Positions 1 to 5,680 of a stretch of 5,680 bases of DNA are shown here, piece by piece. Each line of letters opens with the position of its first letter. Positions within the stretch are counted from its first letter, which is position 1. Under the pieces are notes generated by a model, which ran no database searches, was not told where the DNA came from, and worked only from the letters and a program-made list of their open reading frames with translations. The stretch comes from Cytophagales bacterium (GTDB lineage Bacteria; Bacteroidota; Bacteroidia; Cytophagales; Cyclobacteriaceae). The stretch spans positions 1-5,680 of the forward strand of contig DNZD01000063.1 in assembly GCA_003504855.1 (NCBI GenBank), given 5' to 3'. Position numbers and translations under genes: made by a program.

Positions 1-12
1 CAGACGGTGTCT

Positions 13-765
13 TCAACTGCCCAAAAGATCACATCGCCGCCGGACAACACGCTTGTGCTCGACGCGATTCGAGCCTTGCCGCGAGTGCTGTCCGCCCAGT
101 TCGGCCCGGAAAAATCCACCGGTTGGCTGCTCATTCGCATCCGAAAGGACGCGCCGCGCCAAGGGCAGGGGAAAGTTTTTTGTACGCGGTGTGTAAAAGG
201 CTGACCGGGACTTATCGAGGGAGTAGCTGCCCTGTTGGGTGCTGCGCAAGGTACCGATGACGTCATGGGCATCCTGCAAGAGAAAATCGCTGGCATCAAC
301 CAGCACCTTACCCGATTCTTCGGCAACGACAACAAATCCCCACAGGACAGATTGTGCAAAAGCTTCTTCCACTGCTTTTCGTTCCGCCTGGCTATCCGAA
401 ATGGCGCGGTAGTTCAGGTTTATTTCCGTAAGCAGCACCTTCGGTCCGCGGCGTTGGAATTTTACCACGCGTTCGCGACCCAGTTGGTTGCGGTCAAGGC
501 CGATGTCGTTGGAGCCTACGCCCGCAGTGAGGGATTCGATATAGAGGAATTCCGTATCAAACTTGTCGATGACGAGATACATCTTATCCTGCTTTTCATC
601 GAAGTAGCACTCAAAAAATCCAGGCATTCTCTTCATGCCGGATGTCTTGCTTTCTATGGCAGAAGTGACAACAGGTGTCGGCGCAGGTGCGGGATCGGTC
701 TTTTTCTTTTGGGCGATGGCACCGAAGGAAACGGTGATCAGAAGAATGGTGAGGTAGCGTTGCAT
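13..765 (-). CDS. Truncated DUF5118/DUF5117 secreted zinc-dependent metalloprotease (N-terminal part only)
   Basis: The first 19 residues form a signal peptide (hydrophobic LTILLITVSFGAIA, probable cleavage after AIA), so the product would be exported. Residues about 42-90 resemble DUF5118 (PGFFECYFDEKQDKMYL, then FLYIESLTAGVGSNDIGLDR). Residues about 90-199 resemble the start of DUF5117 (QLGRERVVKF, AVEEAFAQSVLWGF, VDASDFLLQDAH, SLDKSRSAFYTPRTKNFP). Family members are typically about 800 residues and carry a HExxH zinc site well downstream; here there are 250 residues and no such site. After NFPL (residue 200, near position 166) the sequence becomes arginine-rich and stops resembling the family, ending at TGA 13-15. 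I infer a truncated, non-catalytic remnant or a sequence/assembly break rather than a normal short gene. The ATG at 763-765 is the natural start because the signal peptide begins there. It lies downstream of the two-component operon on the same strand, separated from it by a terminator. Confidence 0.75.
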   Translation of the reverse strand: MQRYLTILLITVSFGAIAQKKKTDPAPAPTPVVTSAIESKTSGMKRMPGFFECYFDEKQDKMYLVIDKFDTEFLYIESLTAGVGSNDIGLDRNQLGRERVVKFQRRGPKVLLTEINLNYRAISDSQAERKAVEEAFAQSVLWGFVVVAEESGKVLVDASDFLLQDAHDVIGTLRSTQQGSYSLDKSRSAFYTPRTKNFPLPLARRVLSDANEQPTGGFFRAELGGQHSRQGSNRVEHKRVVRRRCDLLGS

Positions 766-783
766 AGGGTAAGATTAATACCC

Positions 784-815
784 CAAAAGCTAAGGAATCA
801 GGGAAGAGTTAACAA
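784..815 (-). promoter_or_regulatory. Possible Bacteroidota-type promoter for the metalloprotease gene
   Basis: Read on the minus strand, TTG (815-813) is followed after 20 bases by TAGCTTTTG (792-784). This resembles the phylum's primary sigma promoter, TTTG near -33 and TAnnTTTG near -7, although the -7 match is either one base off or needs one extra spacer base. Transcription would begin about 15 bases before the ATG at 765, a short leader. It lies downstream of the terminator of the preceding operon, which is where a new promoter is needed. This is a pattern match only. Confidence 0.33.
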
Positions 816-839
816 GGTGGGCCCGGATGGGCGGGGGAT

Positions 840-892
840 AAAAAAAGAGGTGGCTGCCCCAAATCCACCCATGACTGTGAAGGCAACCACCT
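840..892 (-). terminator. Rho-independent terminator of the lipoprotein-kinase-regulator operon
   Basis: In the minus-strand transcript, AGGUGGUUGCC (892-882) pairs with GGCAGCCACCU (858-848) over 11 base pairs, one of them a G-U wobble, around a 23-base loop. One base later comes a run of seven U (846-840). The wobble becomes a C-A mismatch on the plus strand, and the U run exists only in the minus transcript, so the signal is oriented with the operon. It lies about 90 bases after the regulator stop codon. The long loop is the only unusual point. Confidence 0.8.
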
Positions 893-903
893 GACCTTAC
901 CCA
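892..903. repeat. 12-base direct repeat, copy 1 (TGACCTTACCCA)
   Basis: TGACCTTACCCA occurs here and again, identically, at 964-975, with starts 72 bases apart. This copy touches the outer base of the terminator stem. The core CTTACCC also occurs inverted at 767-773, beside the metalloprotease start codon. The repeat could be a protein-binding site or a relic of duplication; no function is evident. Confidence 0.55.
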
Positions 904-963
904 AAATATAGATCAAAGATAAACCGCATCTCCGGCCGGGAAATCACCTTGGATTAGGGATTT

Positions 964-981
964 TGACCTTACCCAGGTAAG
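964..981. repeat. 12-base direct repeat copy 2, extended into a palindrome
   Basis: TGACCTTACCCA (964-975) is the second copy of the direct repeat at 892-903. Here it runs into the palindrome CTTACC-CA-GGTAAG (968-981), with 6-base arms and a 2-base centre, one base beyond the regulator stop codon (983-985). No U run follows in the minus transcript, so it is not a terminator on its own. It could be a DNA-binding site or a 3'-end hairpin. Confidence 0.5.
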
Positions 982-982
982 C

Positions 983-1621
983 CTAAATCAATTTCTCCTG
1001 GGCTGCTTTTGCCAGGGCTTGCGACTTGCTGTTGACCTGCAGCTTGGAATAAATATTCTTGATGTGTGTTTTTGATGTCTCCTTTGAAATAAAGAGTTCT
1101 TCTGAAATCTGGGTGTAGGTCTTTCCCTCAGAGATCAGGCCCAGGATTTCCGTTTCGCGCTTGGTGAGCGGAGAATTAGGATTGATGTGGAAGTTGTCGA
1201 TCACCATACGGGCGATCTTGCTGCTCATCGGAGCACCACCGCGTGAAATTTCTTCGAGGGCCGACAACAGTTCGAGGTGGTTGGAGCTCTTGGTGATGTA
1301 GCCAGTTGCGCCTGACTTCAGCGCTTCAAAGACTTGCTCATTGTCTTCATACACCGTCACCATAATGATTTCGGTGGACGGACTTTTGTCTTTGATGATT
1401 TTAGAGCCTTGAATTCCATTCATACCCGGCAGCTCAATGTCCATCAGCACATAATCAGGTTTGTCCTGGGCCAGGTGTTTGATTGCCTCCTCACAAGAGC
1501 CGTACGCATTCACGACGGCAAACTTCTGGGAGCTGTTCACAATCAATACAAAACTGTTGCGGATTTCTGCATCGTCTTCAACGATCAGAACGCGTTTTTT
1601 GGTAACCGGCATCATAGGCAT
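983..1621 (-). CDS. NarL/LuxR-family two-component response regulator
   Basis: This 212-residue cytoplasmic protein has the standard two-domain design. The receiver domain (about 8-125) shows the acidic pocket in VLIVEDD (Glu15, Asp16), the phosphoacceptor Asp61 in YVLMDIELPGMNG, the switch threonine Thr89 in IIMVTVYED, and the conserved Lys111 in GYITKSS. The C-terminal LuxR-type helix-turn-helix (about 150-208) has LTKRETEILGLISEG and the recognition region ISKETSKTHIKNIYSKL. Length is typical for NarL/FixJ-type regulators. The start at 1619-1621 lies inside the 3' end of the kinase gene (44-base overlap), with alternative ATGs at 1615 and 1612, so its translation is probably coupled to that of the kinase. 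It is very likely phosphorylated by that kinase (HisKA_3 kinases usually pair with LuxR-type regulators). Target genes cannot be read from the window. Confidence 0.95.
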   Translation of the reverse strand: MPMMPVTKKRVLIVEDDAEIRNSFVLIVNSSQKFAVVNAYGSCEEAIKHLAQDKPDYVLMDIELPGMNGIQGSKIIKDKSPSTEIIMVTVYEDNEQVFEALKSGATGYITKSSNHLELLSALEEISRGGAPMSSKIARMVIDNFHINPNSPLTKRETEILGLISEGKTYTQISEELFISKETSKTHIKNIYSKLQVNSKSQALAKAAQEKLI

Positions 1622-4538
1622 TCTTTTTAAAAGTGGTAAATCTCAACTGAACGCGGGTACCATGTCCCGCATCAATCTTTGACAATACTAACGAAGATTC
1701 AATCTTTTCGGCTCTGGAACGGATGTTTTTTATTCCATTTGACGACTTAATTTTTTCAGGATCAAAACCGGCACCATCGTCTTCCAGTGCCATTTCAAAG
1801 CCCTGTTCGAATTCACGCAGGTACAGCGAAACGTTTTGTGCGCCGGAATGCTTGAATGCGTTGGTCATGGCCTCTTTAAAGATAAGATTCACTTCCCGGC
1901 TAAATCCATAAGGCAACCGGACTTTGTGCTTAATTTCGTTATAAGCGCGGAATTGCATGTTCTTTTCTTCAAACAATTTCTCGCCAAAGTCGCGGATGTG
2001 CAGGAAAAGCTTAGACAGGTCATCATTCACCGGGTCAATGGCCCAAATAAAATCGCGGGTACCATTATACAAGTACTTTGCTGACTCCTCCACCTTGTGG
2101 TATAAATCCTGCCCTGATCCCGTGTTACCCGTCAGTCGCATCAGGCTCACATAATTGATGATGCGGGTAAGTTGATTACCCATTTCATCGTGAAAGTCCC
2201 GGGCGATCTCCTTGCGCAATGACTCCTGCTCCTGCTGACGGATATGCTCCAACTCTATTAACCTCGATACATTGCGGCGGAGCCGAACCAGGATAAACAA
2301 GATGAGCGAACCAGCAAGCATACCCCCCACGGTCATAAAGAAAGCTGCTGTGCGGTAGAATGGTTCCTTGATGGACAGTTTGTATTGCAGGGGATCTCCA
2401 TCCCAACTTCCCTCCTCGTTGGTGGCCAATACCATGAAGACATATTCACCTGGCGGAAGGTTGCCATAGGTGACATGTCCGTTGGCAGTTGGCTGTGACC
2501 AGGTCTTGTCGAAGTTCTGCAAGAAGTACTTATACCGCACACTGCCGGGATAGCGCTTGTCTACGCGGTCAAAATGAAAAGTGATGTGGTTGTAGTCCGA
2601 TGGCAATACCGGCGACTCCGGAATCTGGAAGAAACCACTCAGGGTCTTCCCAAACTGACGGCTCGGGATCTGGCCATATTGAATCTCAATGTCGGTGAGG
2701 TGAACCGGATAAGACTTTAGCACCCGGGTCGGCTGGCCATTGAATTGATATAACCCGTCGATCAGGCCAAAGTACTTTTTGTCGTGCGATAGATAGTAGG
2801 CATTCTGGTTGGTCTCAATGCCTGTCAGGCCATTTTCATGACTAAAGTGTCGCGTCTCAGAAATTTCAAGGGCGCTGTCCAGTTCGAGTTGTGTGATTCC
2901 TTTCTCGGTTCCTACCCATATGCGACTCCCCTCATCGGCTGCGACAAAGAAGACAAAACCGGAAGGAAGTCCTTCTCTCGGGCCGATCATCCGGCGCTTA
3001 CCGTCCCTGGGGTTTACCACGGCAAGGCCGGCACCACCCGACCCCACCAACAACAAAGAGTCACGGAAGGCAGCTAATGACAAAACCGTTGTGTTCTCAA
3101 ACTCAGGAACCGAGATCGCATCAATAGCCCCATTCTTTAATTGTGCGAGTCCGAACTCCGTGCCGATAAACAATGTCTTCAATGCTGGTAAGTACCGCAG
3201 CGACGCAATGTTCTGAGAACCGAGTGCCTGCTGACTGGCAATAGACTTAAACTGATCGCCTATGAGGTAATTCAGTCCGCCACCTGTGGTGCCAATCCAA
3301 ATTCCGCCCGACTCATCAAAGTCTAGTGCGGTGATGTAAGCGCTACTGAGGCCATGTTCGCGGGTGTACCAGGTAAACTTATTTTTATCGGGATGATACT
3401 TGCCCAATCCGGAAAATGAACCGACCCAGAGTGCGCCATCGGGTGCTTTCTTGATGGTCCTTACGCCATCGTCATCACCATTTGGCAAAGGGTATGTCTG
3501 GATTTTACCATGGTGGATGCGCCACAGCCCCCGCCCTCCTATCCACGATGCGCCATCGCTATCCACCTCAATGGCCATCACGCCACGGAGCTGATCAGAA
3601 CCACATCGGTCAAAGTCGCGGGCGTAGTGGCGATAGAGACCGTTGCCTGCACTGCCTAACCAGGTATTTCCCTCCGCATCGAGCAGGATCTGCATGACCG
3701 GTACATCTTTCAATACGGTGTCAGTCACAATCTTTCCACCCGCCAGGTATTCGCGGAAGAGTGTTCGTTCATCGCGGGTCCAATACGCGTCAGCAGCCGG
3801 ATCATAGCTCACAATGTATCGATCCACCACTTTGGTACGACGTGCAAAAGAACCCGCATTGAGATCAAGGGCGAACATTCCCTGATCGGTATCAAGCCAC
3901 ACTTCGTCGCCGTGGTTGAACATGTTGTACACTTTCCCAAAAACAGCGGCGTGCGAGAAGCGCCGATAACCCTGGGGAGATGGAGTGACAATGGAACTGT
4001 CGCTGAGGTAATAGCAAATGCGATGATCGGCCGTGACATGGGTGAAGAAGATGGATTTCCCGGGGAAGATCTTTCTCGACCAGTAGTAAACGGAATCCTG
4101 GTATATTTTTCCGATCAGTCCCGGCGTCGAAACCATAAACACCGTGTCGTTGTATTCCACCAGCCGGCGTACGCGGCGCAGGCGCTCGTTGTTGGTGCTG
4201 GCCTGGAAGCGCTTGAACTCCATGCCGTCGAAGCGACTCAGTCCCCTGGGGTGAACCGCCCAGATGTTTTGTTTTGAATCAATGAATAGTGAGGTGACCA
4301 CATTACTCAACAACCCATCAAGTGTGGAGTACACTTTGAATTCCTTGCCATCGAAACGGGCCAAGCCACCGCCGGATGTACCAATCCACAGGTAGCCATA
4401 GCTGTCTTCAAGAATGGCATTGACCTGGGATTGAGGCAAGCCATCGATGGCAGTATACTGCCGCAACGAGAATTGCTGCCCGTAAGTAACGGTGGCGAAA
4501 GCCAACCCAATGATCGTGATCCAACAGCGCATACCCAT
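1578..4538 (-). CDS. Beta-propeller sensor histidine kinase (Reg_prop, Y_Y_Y, HisKA_3-type, HATPase)
   Basis: Numbering is from the ATG at 4538 (986 residues). A signal peptide (1-20, ending TVTYG) precedes a periplasmic sensor of about ten or eleven Reg_prop-like repeats (about 38-600), clearest in GYLWIGTSGGGLARFDG, GALWVGSFSGLGKY and GGIWIGTTGGGLNYL. A Y_Y_Y domain (about 660-725; RYKYFLQNFDKTW, NLPPGEYVF) leads to one membrane helix (about 731-751). The cytoplasmic kinase has the phosphoacceptor His783 in RDFHDEMGNQLTRI, a FIWAIDP segment, the N box (Glu889, Asn893, His897 in KEAMTNAFKHSG), the G1 box DDGAGFD (920-926) and the G2 box NGIKNIRSRAEKI. All catalytic residues look intact. Unlike hybrid HTCS sensors, it has no fused receiver or AraC domain; the receiver is the separate downstream gene. 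Alternative starts are GTG 4541 and ATG 4532; the last also keeps the signal peptide. It follows the lipoprotein gene by 17 bases. The ligand is unknown. Confidence 0.95.
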   Translation of the reverse strand: MGMRCWITIIGLAFATVTYGQQFSLRQYTAIDGLPQSQVNAILEDSYGYLWIGTSGGGLARFDGKEFKVYSTLDGLLSNVVTSLFIDSKQNIWAVHPRGLSRFDGMEFKRFQASTNNERLRRVRRLVEYNDTVFMVSTPGLIGKIYQDSVYYWSRKIFPGKSIFFTHVTADHRICYYLSDSSIVTPSPQGYRRFSHAAVFGKVYNMFNHGDEVWLDTDQGMFALDLNAGSFARRTKVVDRYIVSYDPAADAYWTRDERTLFREYLAGGKIVTDTVLKDVPVMQILLDAEGNTWLGSAGNGLYRHYARDFDRCGSDQLRGVMAIEVDSDGASWIGGRGLWRIHHGKIQTYPLPNGDDDGVRTIKKAPDGALWVGSFSGLGKYHPDKNKFTWYTREHGLSSAYITALDFDESGGIWIGTTGGGLNYLIGDQFKSIASQQALGSQNIASLRYLPALKTLFIGTEFGLAQLKNGAIDAISVPEFENTTVLSLAAFRDSLLLVGSGGAGLAVVNPRDGKRRMIGPREGLPSGFVFFVAADEGSRIWVGTEKGITQLELDSALEISETRHFSHENGLTGIETNQNAYYLSHDKKYFGLIDGLYQFNGQPTRVLKSYPVHLTDIEIQYGQIPSRQFGKTLSGFFQIPESPVLPSDYNHITFHFDRVDKRYPGSVRYKYFLQNFDKTWSQPTANGHVTYGNLPPGEYVFMVLATNEEGSWDGDPLQYKLSIKEPFYRTAAFFMTVGGMLAGSLILFILVRLRRNVSRLIELEHIRQQEQESLRKEIARDFHDEMGNQLTRIINYVSLMRLTGNTGSGQDLYHKVEESAKYLYNGTRDFIWAIDPVNDDLSKLFLHIRDFGEKLFEEKNMQFRAYNEIKHKVRLPYGFSREVNLIFKEAMTNAFKHSGAQNVSLYLREFEQGFEMALEDDGAGFDPEKIKSSNGIKNIRSRAEKIESSLVLSKIDAGHGTRVQLRFTTFKKNAYDAGYQKTRSDR

Positions 4539-4555
4539 CACCAGAAAATGAAATT

Positions 4556-5017
4556 CTATTTAGGCAGTGTAGTCAACCCCGGTGTGGCATTGCCGGTATC
4601 GAGTACCCATTTCCACGAGCCATCAGCTTGTCGTTTCCAGATGGTGACATAATTGCCATACAAGGTGGAGTCTGATGGAGTTGCATTAATTTTCTGGCGG
4701 GTCCATGCACCAAAAGTATAGCCGATGTCTCCGGATACTTCTGCGCGAAGGGGTTCCCAGGTAAGGCGGTATGCAGACTCAGCGTTAGCTCCCTGCAGTG
4801 AACCGCGCAAGGCTTCCTTGCCAAACACCGGTTGTTGTCCCTCCGATGGTTTGATGAGGTCATCGGCGGCGAAGGCGAGAAATGCTTCGGTCAAGCCCTT
4901 TTCGCTGCTAAGTTTGCTGAATGCCCGGTCCGCTGCCAGGATTTCCTCGCGGGATGCTTCGGGGGCATTGCAGGCCACAACAGCCATGATCAGTCCGACA
5001 TAAAAGCTGGTTTTCAT
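4556..5017 (-). CDS. Probable lipoprotein with NTF2/SnoaL-like (DUF4440-type) fold
   Basis: This 153-residue protein begins with a lipoprotein signal: a hydrophobic stretch ending AVVAC gives lipid attachment at Cys16, and Asn follows. The mature part fits the small alpha+beta cone fold of the DUF4440/SnoaL superfamily. An N-terminal helix (REEILAADRAFSKLSSEKG, AFLAFAADD) is followed by strands ending in DIGYTFGAWTRQK, YGNYVTIWKRQ and DGSWKWVLDTG, the usual family ending. Such proteins bind small ligands or have diverse enzymatic roles; no catalytic residue set can be assigned here. It is the first gene of the minus-strand operon, 17 bases before the kinase ATG, and shares the envelope location of the kinase sensor. 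A role in signal perception is possible but inferred only from position. ATG 5015-5017 is the only start that preserves the whole signal sequence. Confidence 0.85.
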   Translation of the reverse strand: MKTSFYVGLIMAVVACNAPEASREEILAADRAFSKLSSEKGLTEAFLAFAADDLIKPSEGQQPVFGKEALRGSLQGANAESAYRLTWEPLRAEVSGDIGYTFGAWTRQKINATPSDSTLYGNYVTIWKRQADGSWKWVLDTGNATPGLTTLPK

Positions 5018-5034
5018 AAGTGCAGGGTATCTGA

Positions 5035-5083
5035 CGAAGGTAGCTAAACCGCCTGAAATAATATTGTGACTAACTTACCTTCG
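5035..5083. repeat. 8-base inverted repeat in the divergent promoter region
   Basis: CGAAGGTA (5035-5042) and TACCTTCG (5076-5083) are perfect inverted copies separated by 33 bases, inside the 96-base gap between the divergent lipoprotein operon and sigma gene. Each arm, read toward its own gene, is TACCTTCG, one base from the Bacteroidota -7 consensus TAnnTTTG. Each ends about 17 (operon) or 30 (sigma) bases before the corresponding ATG. No convincing -33 TTTG lies at the right distance from either arm, so these may be operator half-sites or promoter boxes for an alternative sigma factor. A second box, TAATATTG at 5059-5066, is another weak plus-strand candidate. Confidence 0.42.
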
Positions 5084-5113
5084 GTGCATTATAGAGCAGA
5101 CAACCCCACCCCC

Positions 5114-5674
5114 ATGACGGAGGATGAAATTCGCCGGGAGAACACCATCGTCGAACGATCGAAGTCAGACCCGCGTGCCTTTGGGGAGTTGTATGAAAAG
5201 TATTTCGATCGCATTTATAATTTTCTCCTGCGCCAGACGGATGATGAAGATATTGCCGGGGACTTGTGTTCCCAGACTTTCGTCAACGCCCTGCATCACC
5301 TGCCGAAGTATCAATTCCGGGGTGTACCCTTCTCCGCCTGGTTGTAGAAGATTGCCACCAACGAGGTGAACAAATTCTGGCGCAAGAACAAGGGTCGGAA
5401 GGTTTTTAGCCTGGAAGAAATCAGGGTGCGCGAGCTGGTGGAGCGCAGTGAAGAGGTATGGGATGAAGAGGTCGTTCAGCGATTGCTTACCTACCTCAAG
5501 GACCTGCCCACCGATATGCTACAGGTTTTGGAGCTTCGCTTCTTTGAAGATAAAGACTTTCGCGAAATTGCATTTATTCTGGACATCACCGAGAGTGGTG
5601 CCAAGATGAGAACATACCGGGCGCTGGATAAACTGCGCCAACATTTTAATTTGAAGGTGAAGTACCATGAGTAA
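5114..5674 (+). pseudogene. ECF-type RNA polymerase sigma factor interrupted by an in-frame TAG
   Basis: Apart from one stop codon, this frame encodes a full ECF sigma factor of about 186 codons. Sigma region 2 (about 20-95) shows FGELYEKYFDRIYNFLL, EDIAGDLCSQTFVNALHHL and FSAWL-KIATNEVNKFWR. Region 4 (about 131-178) shows LPTDMLQVLELRFFEDKDF and ITESGAKMRTYRALDKLRQHF. Codon 78 (5345-5347) is TAG where family members usually have Tyr in the WLYRIA motif, so a single TAC or TAT change explains it. The frame and the residues on both sides are otherwise conserved, suggesting either a sequencing error or a very recent mutation. The start ATG 5114 is preferred: GTG 5066 would extend the frame by 16 non-conserved residues and overlaps a promoter-like box. 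The downstream half could restart only at a poor GTG (5366), giving region 4 alone. Such factors direct polymerase to stress or envelope regulons; the regulon here is unknown. Confidence 0.85.
5345..5347 (+). other. In-frame amber stop codon within sigma region 2.4
   Basis: TAG follows TGG TTG (Trp-Leu) and precedes AAG ATT GCC (Lys-Ile-Ala) in the same reading frame. It falls at the start of the region 2.4 helix, which contacts the -10 promoter element, so a product ending here would not be a working sigma factor. TAG ends both the response regulator and the lipoprotein genes in this window, so general reassignment of TAG to an amino acid is unlikely. Confidence 0.9.
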
Positions 5675-5680
5675 TCACGA
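5667..5680 (+). CDS. Start of a downstream gene overlapping the sigma factor (partial)
   Basis: ATG at 5667-5669 opens a second frame (Met-Ser-Asn-His...) that overlaps the end of the sigma gene by 8 bases and runs off the window. The tight overlap suggests translational coupling. In many ECF loci the next gene encodes an anti-sigma factor or a membrane protein, but only four complete codons are visible, so identity is unknown. Confidence 0.45.

Noticed and set aside
801..840. G-rich stretch with a GGGCCC core as a second hairpin or G-quadruplex
   Set aside because: Only a 4-base stem with a 4-base loop can be drawn and the G runs are irregular, so it is not strong enough to call.
7..894. 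Plus-strand open frames opposite the metalloprotease (7-204 and 235-894)
   Set aside because: The minus-strand frame has a signal peptide and clear DUF5118/DUF5117 motifs up to about position 166, and the plus-strand translations show no recognisable domain. The 235-894 frame also runs through the intergenic promoter and terminator. The 7-204 frame overlaps the uncertain segment, but starts at a GTG and shows no family motif.
1578..4541. Many antisense and out-of-frame open frames inside the kinase gene
   Set aside because: They lie across a single well-supported 986-residue protein with intact propeller and kinase motifs, and none has a recognisable domain or its own start context.
4573..5047. 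Alternative frames across the lipoprotein gene (4573-4863 minus; 4725-5003 and 4832-5047 plus)
   Set aside because: The 4556-5017 frame has a lipobox and a family-like C-terminal pattern; the others are shadows without motifs.
1..5680. tRNA, rRNA, CRISPR arrays, insertion sequences or defence systems
   Set aside because: No regularly spaced repeats, transposase motifs, terminal inverted repeats or tRNA-like cloverleaf sequence was seen on either strand.

Overview
The window looks like chromosomal DNA of a Bacteroidota bacterium, most likely from the Cytophagales or a related group. Three things point there. One is a large periplasmic beta-propeller sensor kinase with a Y_Y_Y domain. The second is a fragment of the DUF5118/DUF5117 zinc-metalloprotease family, common in this phylum. 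The third is a set of start sites without clear Shine-Dalgarno sequences plus promoter-like TAnnTTTG boxes. Base composition looks moderate, roughly half G+C by eye.

Layout. Positions 1-765 (minus strand) hold the N-terminal part of a secreted DUF5117-type metalloprotease. Its family resemblance stops near position 165, and a stop codon follows at 13-15. Positions 766-982 are intergenic and hold a good minus-strand intrinsic terminator, a 12-base direct repeat, a small palindrome and a possible promoter for the protease. Positions 983-5017 form a compact minus-strand operon, transcribed in the order lipoprotein with an NTF2/DUF4440-like fold (5017-4556), propeller sensor histidine kinase (4538-1578) and NarL/LuxR-type response regulator (1621-983). 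The kinase follows the lipoprotein by 17 bases, and the regulator start lies inside the kinase 3' end (44-base overlap).

Positions 5018-5113 are a divergent intergenic region with an 8-base inverted repeat. From 5114 the plus strand encodes an ECF-type sigma factor that is complete except for one in-frame TAG at codon 78. A further gene begins at 5667, overlaps the sigma stop and runs off the window.

How the genes work together. The kinase is expected to sense an extracytoplasmic signal through its propeller, autophosphorylate on His783 and pass phosphate to Asp61 of the regulator, which would bind DNA through its C-terminal helix-turn-helix. The lipoprotein shares the transcript and the envelope location, so it may be an accessory part, but nothing in the sequence proves this. 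I do not see a clearly new system. The most notable points are the two damaged genes at the window edges, the symmetric element between the divergent transcripts, and the lipoprotein-kinase-regulator arrangement.
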